Shown in pieces: positions 44,009 through 52,553 of a DNA stretch of 64,000 bases. This DNA comes from Streptomyces termitum. GTDB lineage: Bacteria > Actinomycetota > Actinomycetes > Streptomycetales > Streptomycetaceae. How positions within the stretch are numbered: the first letter of the stretch is position 1; every line of letters starts with the position of its first letter. The notes beneath the pieces were generated by a model. That model saw only the letters and a list, made by a program, of their open reading frames with translations, was not told the origin of the DNA and searched no databases. The translations under genes and the position numbers were made by a program. The stretch lies in contig NZ_BMUL01000001.1 of the NCBI RefSeq assembly GCF_014650175.1, positions 600,013-664,012 of the forward strand. Direction: 5' to 3'.

Positions 44009-45141
44009 CCGGCCGGCTGGCGTTCGTCGAGAGCCCGGTCCAGCTCCTGAACGTCCTGGAATGGGCCCACACCCGCGGCCGGGCCACTGCCCCGGCCGCG
44101 GGCCCCGGGCCGGGGGAGCCCCCCGCGCCCTCCCCCCGCTGCGACCCGCCCCCGAACCCCCTGCCCGACCTGCGGATCGTGGTGCTCTCGCCGAACGACC
44201 CGATGTCGCGCGGCCAGCTCCGCCGGATGGCGCAGCTGGCCCGGGACGAGGGCTTCGACGTGCACTGGCAGGAGGCGCGGGCCGGGCGCGGGGCGCTGGT
44301 GCGGACCCTGCGGGAGCTGGCCGGGCCGCTGCGCTCGGCGGAGCGGGTGGTGGTGGGCGACCCCTTCTCGCGCTACGTCCAGCTGCTGCTGTCCCTCTTC
44401 GGGCCCCGGCACGTGACGGTCGTGGACGACGGCACCGCCACCATGGAGTTCGCCGCCCAGCTGGCGGGCGGGGAGCGGCTGGTCCGCTGGCACCGCAAGG
44501 GCGACCACGGGCCGCGCGAGCTGGTCCTCGCCCCGGTGACCTCGCTGGCCCGCCGCCGGCTCGCCCCGGGCGCCCGCCGCTCCGTCGAGATCTTCACCTC
44601 GCTGCCCGTGCAGGCGCCGCCCGGCGCCGAGGTCACCGAGAACCGCTACGCGTGGACCCGGTCCCGCTTCGGCCCGCCGCTGCTCACCGGCGGCGCGGAT
44701 CTGGTGGGCACCTCGCTGGTGGAGACCGGGGTGGTGGACGCCGACCACTACCTGCGGGTCGTCGGGCAGCTGGCCCGCGCCCACGGCGCCACCCGCTACT
44801 TCGCGCACCGCCGCGAGACCCCGGAGAAGCTGCACCGGGTCGCGGTCGAGACCGGCCTCCAGGTGGTCCGCCCGGACCTGCCGCTGGAGCTGATCGCCCG
44901 GCGCGGCCCCATCGGCACCACGGTGGTCAGCTTCCCGTCGACGGTCGTGCACACCCTGCCGCTGGCCCTGGAGGGCACCGGCGTGAAGGTCGCGGTCTGC
45001 GAGATCGCCCCCGAGTGGCTGCGGGCCACGGCCTCGCCGAGGGCCCAGGGCTTCCTGGCCGGGGTGGTCGGCACGGCGTCCGGGGCGGACCGGCTGACGC
45101 CGCGGAGCGGTTCGGGGGTCGACCGGCTCGAATTCGGGTGA
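44005..45141 (+). CDS. Putative sialyltransferase-like protein (GT52-like)
   Basis: 378 residues from ATG 44005, overlapping the neuB stop as ATGA. The N-terminus RLAFVESPVQLLNVLEWAH resembles the opening of GT52-type sialyltransferases, and TVVDDGTATMEFAAQL, YFAHRRETPEKL and TTVVSFPSTVVHTLPLAL fit the polysialyl/sialyltransferase superfamily in order. A Pro-rich insert occupies residues ~28-55. Position after neuA and neuB makes a role in transferring the activated sugar likely. The exact family is uncertain. Confidence 0.55.
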   Translation: MTGRLAFVESPVQLLNVLEWAHTRGRATAPAAGPGPGEPPAPSPRCDPPPNPLPDLRIVVLSPNDPMSRGQLRRMAQLARDEGFDVHWQEARAGRGALVRTLRELAGPLRSAERVVVGDPFSRYVQLLLSLFGPRHVTVVDDGTATMEFAAQLAGGERLVRWHRKGDHGPRELVLAPVTSLARRRLAPGARRSVEIFTSLPVQAPPGAEVTENRYAWTRSRFGPPLLTGGADLVGTSLVETGVVDADHYLRVVGQLARAHGATRYFAHRRETPEKLHRVAVETGLQVVRPDLPLELIARRGPIGTTVVSFPSTVVHTLPLALEGTGVKVAVCEIAPEWLRATASPRAQGFLAGVVGTASGADRLTPRSGSGVDRLEFG

Positions 45142-45212
45142 GCGTACCCATACGGAGAGCCACTCATGCGCGTCCGACCGAGAATCTTTCCCCTAACGGG
45201 CTGAACTTTTTC

Positions 45213-45233
45213 TGATCAACGGGCAGTTGATCA
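45213..45233. promoter_or_regulatory. Palindromic operator before the M20 amidohydrolase
   Basis: TGATCAAC (45213-45220) and GTTGATCA (45226-45233) form a perfect 8-5-8 inverted repeat in an AT-rich patch 24 bases before the GTG start. The regulator is unknown. Confidence 0.5.
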
Positions 45234-45257
45234 CCAGATGGGCCTACGCTTCAAAGG

Positions 45258-46478
45258 GTGAACCAGTTGAAGTCCCGTGAGCCCGGATCCGTCGACCTGC
45301 CCGGAACACTGTCCTCCGCCCTGCGCGCCGAACTGATCGCGTTCCGCAGGGACTTGCACATGCACCCCGAGTTGGGGAACCAGGAGTTCCGCACCACCGC
45401 GGCGCTCAAGGCCCGCCTGGAGGCGGCCGGCCTCGCGCCACGGGTCCTCCCGGGCGGCACCGGACTCATCTGTGACATCGGCACCTGGGACGGCGGGCGC
45501 CCCATGCTCGCCATCCGCGCCGACCTGGACGCCCTGCCCATCCCGGACGTGAAGACCGTCGCGTACCGCTCCACCGTGCCCAACCGCGCCCACGCCTGCG
45601 GCCACGACGTGCACACCACCACCGTCCTCGGCGCCGGCCTGGTGCTGGCCGGGATGGAGCGCGAGGGGCTGCTGCCGCGCCCGGTCCGGCTGCTCTTCCA
45701 GCCCGCCGAGGAGGTGCTGCCCGGCGGCGCCGCCGACGCGGTCGCGGCGGGCGTCCTCGACGGCGTCGGCCGGATCATCGCCGTGCACTGCGACCCGAAG
45801 GTGGACGCCGGGAAGATCGGCCTGCGGGTCGGCCCGATCACCTCGGCCTGCGACCGCCTGGAGGTCACCCTCGACGGCCCCGGCGGCCACACCGCCCGCC
45901 CGCACCTCACCACCGACCTGGTGACCGCCGCCGCCCGGGTCGCGACCGACGTGCCCGCGGTGCTCGCCCGCCGGGTGGACGCCCGCTCGGGCCTCTCGCT
46001 CACCTGGGGCCGGATCGAGGCCGGGCACGCGCCCAACGTGATCCCGCAGCACGCCGAGCTCTCCGGCACGGTCCGCTGCCTGGACCTGCCGGCCTGGCGC
46101 GACGCCCCGGACCTGGTGCACGCGGCGGTGGACGAGGTCGCCGCCCTGCACCGGGCGAAGTCGACGGTGAACTACGTGCGCGGCGTCCCGCCGGTCGTGA
46201 ACGACGCGGTGATCGCGGAGCTGCTGCGGGACGCGATGATCGCCCGGCGCGGGTTCGACGCGGTCGAGGACACCGAGCAGAGCCTCGGCGGCGAGGACTT
46301 CTCCTGGTACCTGGAGCACGTGCCCGGCGCGATGGCCCGGCTCGGCGTCCGCACCCCCGGCGACCCCCGGGTCCGCGACCTGCACGCGGGCGATTTCGAC
46401 GTGGACGAGGACGCCATCGAGACCGCCGTGGAGCTCTTCACGGCCGCCGCGGTGATCGACGCCACGCCGAAGGGCTGA
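45258..46478 (+). CDS. M20-family amidohydrolase/aminoacylase
   Basis: 406 residues from GTG 45258. M20D landmarks: FRRDLHMHPELGNQEFRT, LAIRADLDALPI, HACGHDVHTTTVLGAG (metal ligands), LFQPAEEVLPGGAADAV, the dimerisation segment GGHTARP, EAGHAPNVIP and GGEDFSWYLEHVPG. Such enzymes hydrolyse N-acyl or indole conjugates, hippurate, or related amides. It lies just upstream of the BMP nucleoside locus but has its own operator-like site. Confidence 0.85.
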   Translation: MNQLKSREPGSVDLPGTLSSALRAELIAFRRDLHMHPELGNQEFRTTAALKARLEAAGLAPRVLPGGTGLICDIGTWDGGRPMLAIRADLDALPIPDVKTVAYRSTVPNRAHACGHDVHTTTVLGAGLVLAGMEREGLLPRPVRLLFQPAEEVLPGGAADAVAAGVLDGVGRIIAVHCDPKVDAGKIGLRVGPITSACDRLEVTLDGPGGHTARPHLTTDLVTAAARVATDVPAVLARRVDARSGLSLTWGRIEAGHAPNVIPQHAELSGTVRCLDLPAWRDAPDLVHAAVDEVAALHRAKSTVNYVRGVPPVVNDAVIAELLRDAMIARRGFDAVEDTEQSLGGEDFSWYLEHVPGAMARLGVRTPGDPRVRDLHAGDFDVDEDAIETAVELFTAAAVIDATPKG

Positions 46479-46792
46479 GCCCGCACCGGATTGGCTTGAA
46501 ATCGGGGCGAACTCTCTCAAATAAAGTACGACCTTATGGCCGGACGGTGTGATCAGCCGTCCGGCCCAGTCGTCCGGCGCGGCGCCGGGAAAACCCTTCC
46601 GGGCCCTTGTCCCAGACGGTATAACCGGCAGTACCGGGCCGAACGCCCCCGGTCGCCTCCCCCCGGGCCGGTTCGCGACGATCCGATAACGACTCATGAA
46701 CGGGTCTTTAACTGACATCTACGCGCGTTACGATCGCGGCGAAACCAGCGCCGGAAGAGGCGCTTTCGGTCAGTCTCGAAGGGACCCTCCTC
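46479..46792. other. 314-bp gap between amidohydrolase and BMP lipoprotein genes
   Basis: Contains hairpin GGCCGGACGG (46538-46547) / CCGTCCGGCC (46557-46566), likely the amidohydrolase terminator, then further GC-rich short palindromes around 46573-46605, an AT-richer stretch and the BMP promoter with its operator. No ORF is supported. Confidence 0.6.
46707..46734 (+). promoter_or_regulatory. BMP-gene promoter with embedded nucleoside-regulon site
   Basis: TTTAAC (46707-46712), 16 bp, TACGAT (46729-46734). The site CTACGCGCGTTA (46719-46730), ten of twelve bases of CTACGCGCGTAG, fills the spacer. Confidence 0.5.
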
Positions 46793-47848
46793 TTGCGCCG
46801 GATCACCAGGATCACCACCGTGGGCATCGCCTCCGCGGCGCTCGCGCTCTCCGCCACCGCCTGTGGCAAGAACTCCTCGGACAGCGGCTCCGGCTCCTCG
46901 GACTCGAAGGCGACCAAGGCCGCCATCGCGTACGACATCGGCGGCCGCGGCGACCAGTCCTTCAACGACGCCGCCTACGCGGGTCTGAAGAAGGCCGAGG
47001 ACGAGCTCAAGGTCAAGGGCGCCGAGGCCGAGCCGTCGGCCGGCGAGGGCGACGCCGACAAGGTCCAGCGCCTCACCTCGCTGGCCCGCGCCGGCAACAA
47101 CCCGGTCATCGGCGTCGGCTTCGCCTACGCCCCGGCCATCGAGAAGGTCGCCAAGCAGTTCCCGAAGACCACCTTCGGCATCATCGACGACACCTCGGTC
47201 ACCGGCGAGAACATCGCCAACCTCGTCTTCAACGAGGAGCAGGGCTCCTACCTGGCCGGCGTCGCCGCCGCCAAGGCGTCCAAGACCGGCACCGTCGGCT
47301 TCATCGGCGGCGTCGAGGTCCCGCTGATCAAGAAGTTCGAGGCGGGCTACGTCCAGGGCGTCAAGGACACCAACCCCAAGGCGAAGGTGCTCACCCAGTA
47401 CCTGACCCAGCCGCCGAACTTCGACGGTTTCGCCAAGCCCGACCTCGGCAAGGCCGCCGCCCAGGGCCAGCTCGACAAGGGCGCCGACGTGGTCTACGCC
47501 GCCGCCGGTCTGGCCGGTTCCGGTGCCATCGAGGCCGCCTCCAAGGCCGGCAAGTGGTCCATCGGCGTCGACTCCGACCAGTACAACCAGGCCGGTCTGA
47601 AGGCGTACAAGGACTCCATCCTGACCTCGGTCACCAAGGACGTCTCGGACTCCGTCTTCAACCTGATCAAGTCGGTCCAGGACGGCAAGCCGCAGACCGG
47701 TGAGATCCGCTACGGCCTCGCCACGGACGGTGTCGGCCTGGCCGACTCCAACCCGAAGTACAAGGCGATGACCGACCTGATCGCCGCGGTCGACAAGGCG
47801 AAGAAGGACATCGTCGACGGCAAGATCACGGTCAAGACCGCTCCGTAA
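46793..47848 (+). CDS. BMP-family substrate-binding lipoprotein (nucleoside uptake)
   Basis: 351 residues from TTG 46793, shortly after AAGGGA. Signal peptide with lipobox ATAC (about residue 24) followed by a Ser-rich linker. The BMP/Med domain shows AIAYDIGGRGDQSFNDAAY (about 43-61), FAYAPAIEKVAKQFP, NLVFNEEQGSYLAGVAAA, GFIGGVEVPLIKKFEAGY and VDSDQYN. BMP proteins bind purine or pyrimidine nucleosides for RbsA-like ABC transporters, encoded next. A terminator between them would let the binding protein be made in excess. Confidence 0.88.
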   Translation: MRRITRITTVGIASAALALSATACGKNSSDSGSGSSDSKATKAAIAYDIGGRGDQSFNDAAYAGLKKAEDELKVKGAEAEPSAGEGDADKVQRLTSLARAGNNPVIGVGFAYAPAIEKVAKQFPKTTFGIIDDTSVTGENIANLVFNEEQGSYLAGVAAAKASKTGTVGFIGGVEVPLIKKFEAGYVQGVKDTNPKAKVLTQYLTQPPNFDGFAKPDLGKAAAQGQLDKGADVVYAAAGLAGSGAIEAASKAGKWSIGVDSDQYNQAGLKAYKDSILTSVTKDVSDSVFNLIKSVQDGKPQTGEIRYGLATDGVGLADSNPKYKAMTDLIAAVDKAKKDIVDGKITVKTAP

Positions 47849-47876
47849 GGAAGCGCAGGTCACGACCTGTCGCCGC

Positions 47877-47914
47877 GGGCCCGGCCCCGGTGGGACACCC
47901 ACCGGACCGGGCCC
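47877..47914 (+). terminator. Hairpin after the BMP gene
   Basis: GGGCCCGGCCCCGGTGGG pairs with CCCACCGGACCGGGCCC across ACA, with one bulge, 28 bases after the stop. Confidence 0.7.
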
Positions 47915-47954
47915 CGGCCCCATTCCCGTACGGGTTTTCACTTTTTCGGCAGCG

Positions 47955-47966
47955 CTACGCGTGTAG
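47955..47966. promoter_or_regulatory. Nucleoside-regulon operator before the ABC operon
   Basis: CTACGCGTGTAG matches 11 of 12 bases of the palindrome CTACGCGCGTAG found before add. It overlaps a possible -10 (TAGATG, 47964-47969). Confidence 0.6.
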
Positions 47967-48040
47967 ATGTCGCACCGGCACGATAACTTCGCCCCGCCCT
48001 GCCCTCCGCTCCCACTCCTTCCGGCCAAGGAGAGTGCGTC

Positions 48041-49702
48041 ATCAACGCGTCCAGCCCCCCGGCCGTGGAACTCCACGGCATCACCAAGCGCTTCCCCGGC
48101 GTCGTCGCCAACCGGGACATCGCGATCACCGTCCGCAAGGGCACGGTTCACGCCCTCATCGGTGAGAACGGTGCCGGCAAGTCGACCCTCATGAAGATCC
48201 TCTACGGCATGCAGAAGCCGGACGAGGGCACCATCGCCATCGACGGGGAGCAGGTCGCCTTCTCCACGCCCGGCGACGCCATCGCGCGCGGCATCGGCAT
48301 GGTGCACCAGCACTTCATGCTCGCCGACAACCTCACCGTCCTGGAGAACGTCGTCCTCGGCGGCGAGAAGCTCCACGGCATCGGCGCCAAGGCCCGCAAG
48401 AAGATCCTGGAGATCTCCGACGCGTACGGCCTCGGGGTCCGCCCCGACGCCCTCGTCGAGGACCTCGGCGTCGCCGACCGCCAGCGCGTCGAGATCCTCA
48501 AGGTCCTCTACCGCGGCGCCCGGATCCTCATCCTCGACGAGCCCACCGCCGTCCTCGTCCCGCAGGAGGTCGACGCGCTCTTCGACAACCTCCGCGAGCT
48601 CAAGGCCGAGGGCCTCACCGTCATCTTCATCTCGCACAAGCTGGGCGAGGTCCTGAAGGTCGCCGACGACATCACCGTCATCCGGCGCGGCACCACCGTC
48701 GGCACCGCCGACCCGAGGACCGCCACCACCAAGCAGCTCGCCGAGCTGATGGTCGGCAGCGAGCTGCCCTCCCCGGAGACCCGCGAGTCGACCGTCACCG
48801 ACGTGCCGATGCTCCAGGTCGAGGGGCTGACCCTGCTGGAGACCGGCATCACCGCCGTCCCCCAGGTGTCCGCCGCCCGGGTCGTCTCGCCCAGCGACAC
48901 GTACGTGCACGAAAGCGCCGAGGTCGGCCGCAAGCTCCTCGACGACGTCTCGCTCACCATCCACAAGGGCGAGATCCTCGGCATCGCGGGCGTCGAGGGC
49001 AACGGCCAGACCGAGCTGATCGAAGCCCTCATGGGCATGGTCTCGCCCGACGCGGGCGTCATCCGCCTCGACGGCGCGGACCTCTCCGCCGTCCCGGTGC
49101 GCAAGCGCCGCGAGGGCGGCATCGGCTACATCCCCGAGGACCGCCACCGGCACGGCCTGCTCCTGGAGGCCCCCCTCTGGGAGAACCGCATCCTCGGCCA
49201 CGTCACCGAGGCCCCCAACTCCAAGCGCGGCATCCTCGACCTGAAGGCCGCCCGCCAGGACACCGAGCGGATCGTGCGCGAGTACGACGTCCGCACCCCG
49301 GGCATCGACGTGACCGCGGCCTCCCTCTCCGGCGGCAACCAGCAGAAGCTGATCGTCGGCCGCGAGATGAGCCACAACCCCAAGTTCCTGATCGCCGCCC
49401 ACCCCACCCGCGGCGTGGACGTCGGCGCGCAGGCGCAGATCTGGGACGCGATCCGCGACGCCCGCCGCGAGGGCCTGGCCGTCCTGCTGATCTCGGCCGA
49501 CCTCGACGAGCTGATCGGCCTCTCCGACACCCTCCGGGTCATGTACCGCGGCAAGCTCGTCGCGGACGCGGACCCCGCCACCATCACGCCCGAGCAGCTC
49601 GGCTCCGCCATGACCGGTGCGGCCTCCGGCCACCTCGAAGGCGGCGAGCAGGCCGAGCAGTCCGCGCAGCCCGAGCAGTCCGAAGACGGTGACGCCCGAT
49701 GA
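48041..49702 (+). CDS. Nucleoside ABC transporter, double ATPase subunit
   Basis: 545 residues if started at GTG 48065, 553 if at 48041. A strong AAGGAG (48027-48032) sits eight bases before ATC 48041 in the same frame, while GTG 48065 has no site; ATC may be the true start. Two RbsA-like ATPase halves: Walker A GENGAGKST, signature DLGVADRQRVEI, Walker B ILILDEPTAVL, then VEGNGQTE in place of a normal Walker A, LSGGNQQKLIVGREM and AAHPTRGVDVGAQAQ. Energises import by the two permeases that follow with 4-base overlaps. Confidence 0.9.
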   Translation: MNASSPPAVELHGITKRFPGVVANRDIAITVRKGTVHALIGENGAGKSTLMKILYGMQKPDEGTIAIDGEQVAFSTPGDAIARGIGMVHQHFMLADNLTVLENVVLGGEKLHGIGAKARKKILEISDAYGLGVRPDALVEDLGVADRQRVEILKVLYRGARILILDEPTAVLVPQEVDALFDNLRELKAEGLTVIFISHKLGEVLKVADDITVIRRGTTVGTADPRTATTKQLAELMVGSELPSPETRESTVTDVPMLQVEGLTLLETGITAVPQVSAARVVSPSDTYVHESAEVGRKLLDDVSLTIHKGEILGIAGVEGNGQTELIEALMGMVSPDAGVIRLDGADLSAVPVRKRREGGIGYIPEDRHRHGLLLEAPLWENRILGHVTEAPNSKRGILDLKAARQDTERIVREYDVRTPGIDVTAASLSGGNQQKLIVGREMSHNPKFLIAAHPTRGVDVGAQAQIWDAIRDARREGLAVLLISADLDELIGLSDTLRVMYRGKLVADADPATITPEQLGSAMTGAASGHLEGGEQAEQSAQPEQSEDGDAR

Positions 49703-50817
49703 AGAAATTCGACAAGGACAAGCTGATCATCGGGGCCGCGGGCCCGGTGCTCGCGCTGGTCTCCTCGTTCGTGCTCACCATGCTGGTGCTGCTCGCCACG
49801 GGCCTCGACCCGATCGAGCCGATCCGGCTGATGATCGAGAACGCCGGGTACTCGGACATCCAGGTCCTGATCGTCAACCAGACCGGGATCTACTACCTGG
49901 CCGCCCTGGGCGTCGCCCTCGGCTTCCGGATGAACCTCTTCAACATCGGCGTCGACGGCCAGTACCGCCTCGCGGCGATGGTCTCGGCCGTGGTCGGCGC
50001 CTCGGTGGAGCTGCCCGGCCCGCTGCACATCCTGCTGATCGTGCTCGTCGCGATGCTCACCGGCGCCTTCTGGGCCGGCATCGCGGGCATCCTGAAGACC
50101 AGCCGGGGCGTCTCCGAGGTCGTCTCGACGATCATGCTGAACGCCATCGCGACCTCCCTGATCGCCTGGCTGATCCTGCCGAAGAACCTCGGCGTCCAGC
50201 CCGCGGGCTCCAACGACCTGACCACCGGCAAGATCGCCGAGTCCGGCTGGTTCCCCGGCATCGACATGGGCCAGGGCAACGGCGAGATCTACGGCTTCAC
50301 CTTCGTCGCCCTCGCCCTCGGCGTCGTCTACTGGTTCGCCCTCAACCGCACCCGCTTCGGCTTCGACCTGCGCGCCACCGGCGAGAGCGAGTCGGCGGCC
50401 CAGGCCAGCGGCGTGGACGCCAAGAAGATGATCCTCACCTCGATGCTGCTCTCGGGCGCGCTGGCCGGCCTCTCCGGCATGCCGACGCTGCTCGGCGACA
50501 CCCACACGTACAGCCTCTCGTTCCCGGTCGGCGTCGGCTTCACCGCCATCACGATCGCGCTCCTCGGCCGGAACAACCCGGTCGGCGTCCTCTTCGCGGC
50601 CCTCCTCTTCGCGTTCCTCGACAAGGCGTCCTCGTCGCTGGACGTCGAGGGCTACCCGAAGGAGATCACGCAGATCATGCAGGGCATCATCGTGATCGCC
50701 GTGGTGGTCTCCTACGAACTCGTCCGCCGCTACGGCACCCGGCGCCAGCAGCAGAAGGTCGGCGAGGAGCTGGCCGCCGGCGGCGCCCTCAAGACCGACA
50801 AGGAGGTCTCGGCATGA
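49699..50817 (+). CDS. Nucleoside ABC transporter permease 1
   Basis: 372 residues from ATG 49699 (ATGA overlap with the ATPase). About eight to nine membrane helices; family landmarks are LGFRMNLFNIGVDGQYRLAA, GVSEVVSTIMLNAIA, RATGESESAAQASGVD and NPVGVLFAALLFAFLDKAS. It belongs to the BMP-associated branched (YufP/NupB-like) permeases that pair with a second, shorter-type permease. Inner-membrane pore subunit. Confidence 0.9.
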   Translation: MKKFDKDKLIIGAAGPVLALVSSFVLTMLVLLATGLDPIEPIRLMIENAGYSDIQVLIVNQTGIYYLAALGVALGFRMNLFNIGVDGQYRLAAMVSAVVGASVELPGPLHILLIVLVAMLTGAFWAGIAGILKTSRGVSEVVSTIMLNAIATSLIAWLILPKNLGVQPAGSNDLTTGKIAESGWFPGIDMGQGNGEIYGFTFVALALGVVYWFALNRTRFGFDLRATGESESAAQASGVDAKKMILTSMLLSGALAGLSGMPTLLGDTHTYSLSFPVGVGFTAITIALLGRNNPVGVLFAALLFAFLDKASSSLDVEGYPKEITQIMQGIIVIAVVVSYELVRRYGTRRQQQKVGEELAAGGALKTDKEVSA

Positions 50818-52076
50818 GCACCGGTACCGTCGCCAAGCCGAGCGCCGCACCCCGGAAGGCCGGGCGCCGCAAGCTCACCTGGCCCTGGATCCTGCTGATC
50901 GTCGCGGCCGGCCTCGTCCTCTTCTCCCTCGTCCGCGTCGTCTCCGGCGCCGACGACCTCACCTCCGTCGGCCAGGTCTCCGGCGCGCTCCAGCTCGCCG
51001 TCCCGATCGGCCTCGCCGGTCTCGGCGGCCTGTGGTCCGAGCGCGCGGGCGTCGTCAACATCGGCCTCGAAGGCATGATGGTCCTCGGCACCTGGTTCGG
51101 CGCCTGGGCCGGCTACCAGTGGGGCCCCTGGGTGGGCGTCCTCTTCGGCCTCGTCGGCGGCGCGCTCGGCGGCCTGCTGCACGCGGTCATCACCGTCACG
51201 TTCAACGTGAACCACATCGTCTCCGGTGTGGCGATCAACATCCTGGCGGTCGGCTTCACCCAGTACCTGTCGAACTTCACCTTCGCCGAGGCCGAGGGCG
51301 GCTCCTCCAAGCAGTCCCCGCGCATCGACGAGATCACCGACATCACCGTTCCGGGGCTCTCGGACTGGCTGGCCACCCTCCAGGGCAAGCACTGGTTCCT
51401 GATCTCGGACCTCGCCGGCATCCTCGGCGGCCTGGTCACCAACCTGTCGCTGCTCACCGTCGTCGCGATCCTGCTGATCCCGGCCACCTGGTGGATCCTG
51501 TGGCGCACGGCCTTCGGCCTGCGGCTGCGCTCCTGCGGCGAGAACCCGGTCGCGGCCGAGTCCCTCGGCGTCAACGTGTACAAGTACAAGTACATCGCCG
51601 TCACCGCCTCCGGCGCCCTCGCCGGCCTCGGCGGCGCCTTCCTCGCGATCGTCGCCACCGGCATCTACCAGGAGGGCCAGACCGGCGGCCGCGGCTACAT
51701 CGGTCTCGCCGCGATGATCTTCGGCAACTGGATGCCGGGCGGCATGGCCCTCGGCGCCGGCCTCTTCGGCTTCACCGACAGCCTCAAGCTGCGCGGCGGC
51801 GCCGAGAACGTCCACGCGCTGCTGCTGCTCGTCGCGGTCCTCCTCGTGATCGCCACCGTCTGGCAGCTGTACAGGAAGAAGTACGTGCCCGCCGTGATCG
51901 CCGCCGTCTTCTCGGCCGGCTTCTTCCTCTGGTACGCCCTCACCGACCAGGTCCCGAGCCAGTTCGTCGACGCCGCCCCGTACATCACCACCCTGCTCGT
52001 GCTGGCCCTGTCGGCACAGCGGCTGCGGATGCCGAAGGCGGACGGCCTGCCCTACCGGAAGGGCCAGGGCAAGTGA
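50814..52076 (+). CDS. Nucleoside ABC transporter permease 2
   Basis: 420 residues from ATG 50814 (ATGA overlap). Family landmarks: GLWSERAGVVNIGLEGMMVLG, FNVNHIVSGVAINILAVG, LRSCGENPVAAESLGVNVYKYK and GGRGYIGLAAMIFGNWMPGG. It corresponds to YufQ/NupC-like partners of BMP transporters. Carries a longer loop (residues ~150-210) with KQSPRIDEITDI. The stop overlaps the cytidine deaminase start as GTGA. Confidence 0.9.
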   Translation: MSTGTVAKPSAAPRKAGRRKLTWPWILLIVAAGLVLFSLVRVVSGADDLTSVGQVSGALQLAVPIGLAGLGGLWSERAGVVNIGLEGMMVLGTWFGAWAGYQWGPWVGVLFGLVGGALGGLLHAVITVTFNVNHIVSGVAINILAVGFTQYLSNFTFAEAEGGSSKQSPRIDEITDITVPGLSDWLATLQGKHWFLISDLAGILGGLVTNLSLLTVVAILLIPATWWILWRTAFGLRLRSCGENPVAAESLGVNVYKYKYIAVTASGALAGLGGAFLAIVATGIYQEGQTGGRGYIGLAAMIFGNWMPGGMALGAGLFGFTDSLKLRGGAENVHALLLLVAVLLVIATVWQLYRKKYVPAVIAAVFSAGFFLWYALTDQVPSQFVDAAPYITTLLVLALSAQRLRMPKADGLPYRKGQGK

Positions 52077-52468
52077 CGGCGGAGCCCGACTGGGACCTCC
52101 TGCGGAAGGCCGCCCGCGAGGCGATGTCCCACGCGTACGCCCCGTACTCCGGCTTCCCCGTCGGCGCCGCCGCGCGCGTCGACGACGGGCGGACGGTCTC
52201 CGGGTGCAACGTGGAGAACGCCTCGTTCGGCCTCGGCCTGTGCGCCGAGTGCGGGCTGGTCTCCCAGCTCCAGGCCACCGGCGGCGGCCGGCTCACCCAC
52301 TTCGTGTGCGTGGACGGCCGGGGCGAGTCCCTCGTCCCCTGCGGCCGGTGCCGGCAGCTGCTGTACGAGTTCGGCGGCCCCGACCTCGTCCTGGAGACGC
52401 CCGCCGGGTTCCTCACCCTGGCGGAGATGCTCCCGCAGGCCTTCGGCCCGGAGCACCTCGCCCCGTAA
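52073..52468 (+). CDS. cdd: Cytidine deaminase
   Basis: 131 residues from GTG 52073. Small tetrameric type: AYAPYSGFPVGAAARVDDGR, GCNVENASFGLGLCAECG with the catalytic Glu and first zinc Cys, and PCGRCRQLLYEF with the other two Cys. Converts cytidine and deoxycytidine to uridines right after uptake, which identifies pyrimidine nucleosides as at least part of the transporter's cargo. Last gene of the operon; a hairpin follows. Confidence 0.92.
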   Translation: MTAEPDWDLLRKAAREAMSHAYAPYSGFPVGAAARVDDGRTVSGCNVENASFGLGLCAECGLVSQLQATGGGRLTHFVCVDGRGESLVPCGRCRQLLYEFGGPDLVLETPAGFLTLAEMLPQAFGPEHLAP

Positions 52469-52474
52469 CACCTC

Positions 52475-52511
52475 GGAGCGGCCCTTCCGGCACCATGGGA
52501 AGGGCCGCTCC
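52475..52511 (+). terminator. Terminator between cdd and deoA
   Basis: A perfect 14-bp stem (52475-52488 with 52498-52511) begins six bases after the cdd stop. deoA therefore has its own promoter. Confidence 0.8.
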
Positions 52512-52525
52512 TCCCGTTCCCCCCT

Positions 52526-52537
52526 CTATGCGCGTAG
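52526..52537. promoter_or_regulatory. Nucleoside-regulon operator before deoA
   Basis: CTATGCGCGTAG, 11 of 12 bases of the shared palindrome, lies between the terminator and the deoA ribosome site AAAGAGG. Confidence 0.6.
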
Positions 52538-52553
52538 AAAGAGGCACCACGAC

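Noticed and set aside
38050..46478. Possible secondary-metabolite gene cluster
   Set aside because: No PKS, NRPS, terpene or RiPP core genes; contents fit a surface-glycan cluster plus an amidohydrolase.
46694..49633. 979-codon minus-strand open frame opposite the BMP and ABC ATPase genes
   Set aside because: It reads as Asp/Gly/Val-rich antisense of two well-recognised genes, with no domain or start site of its own.
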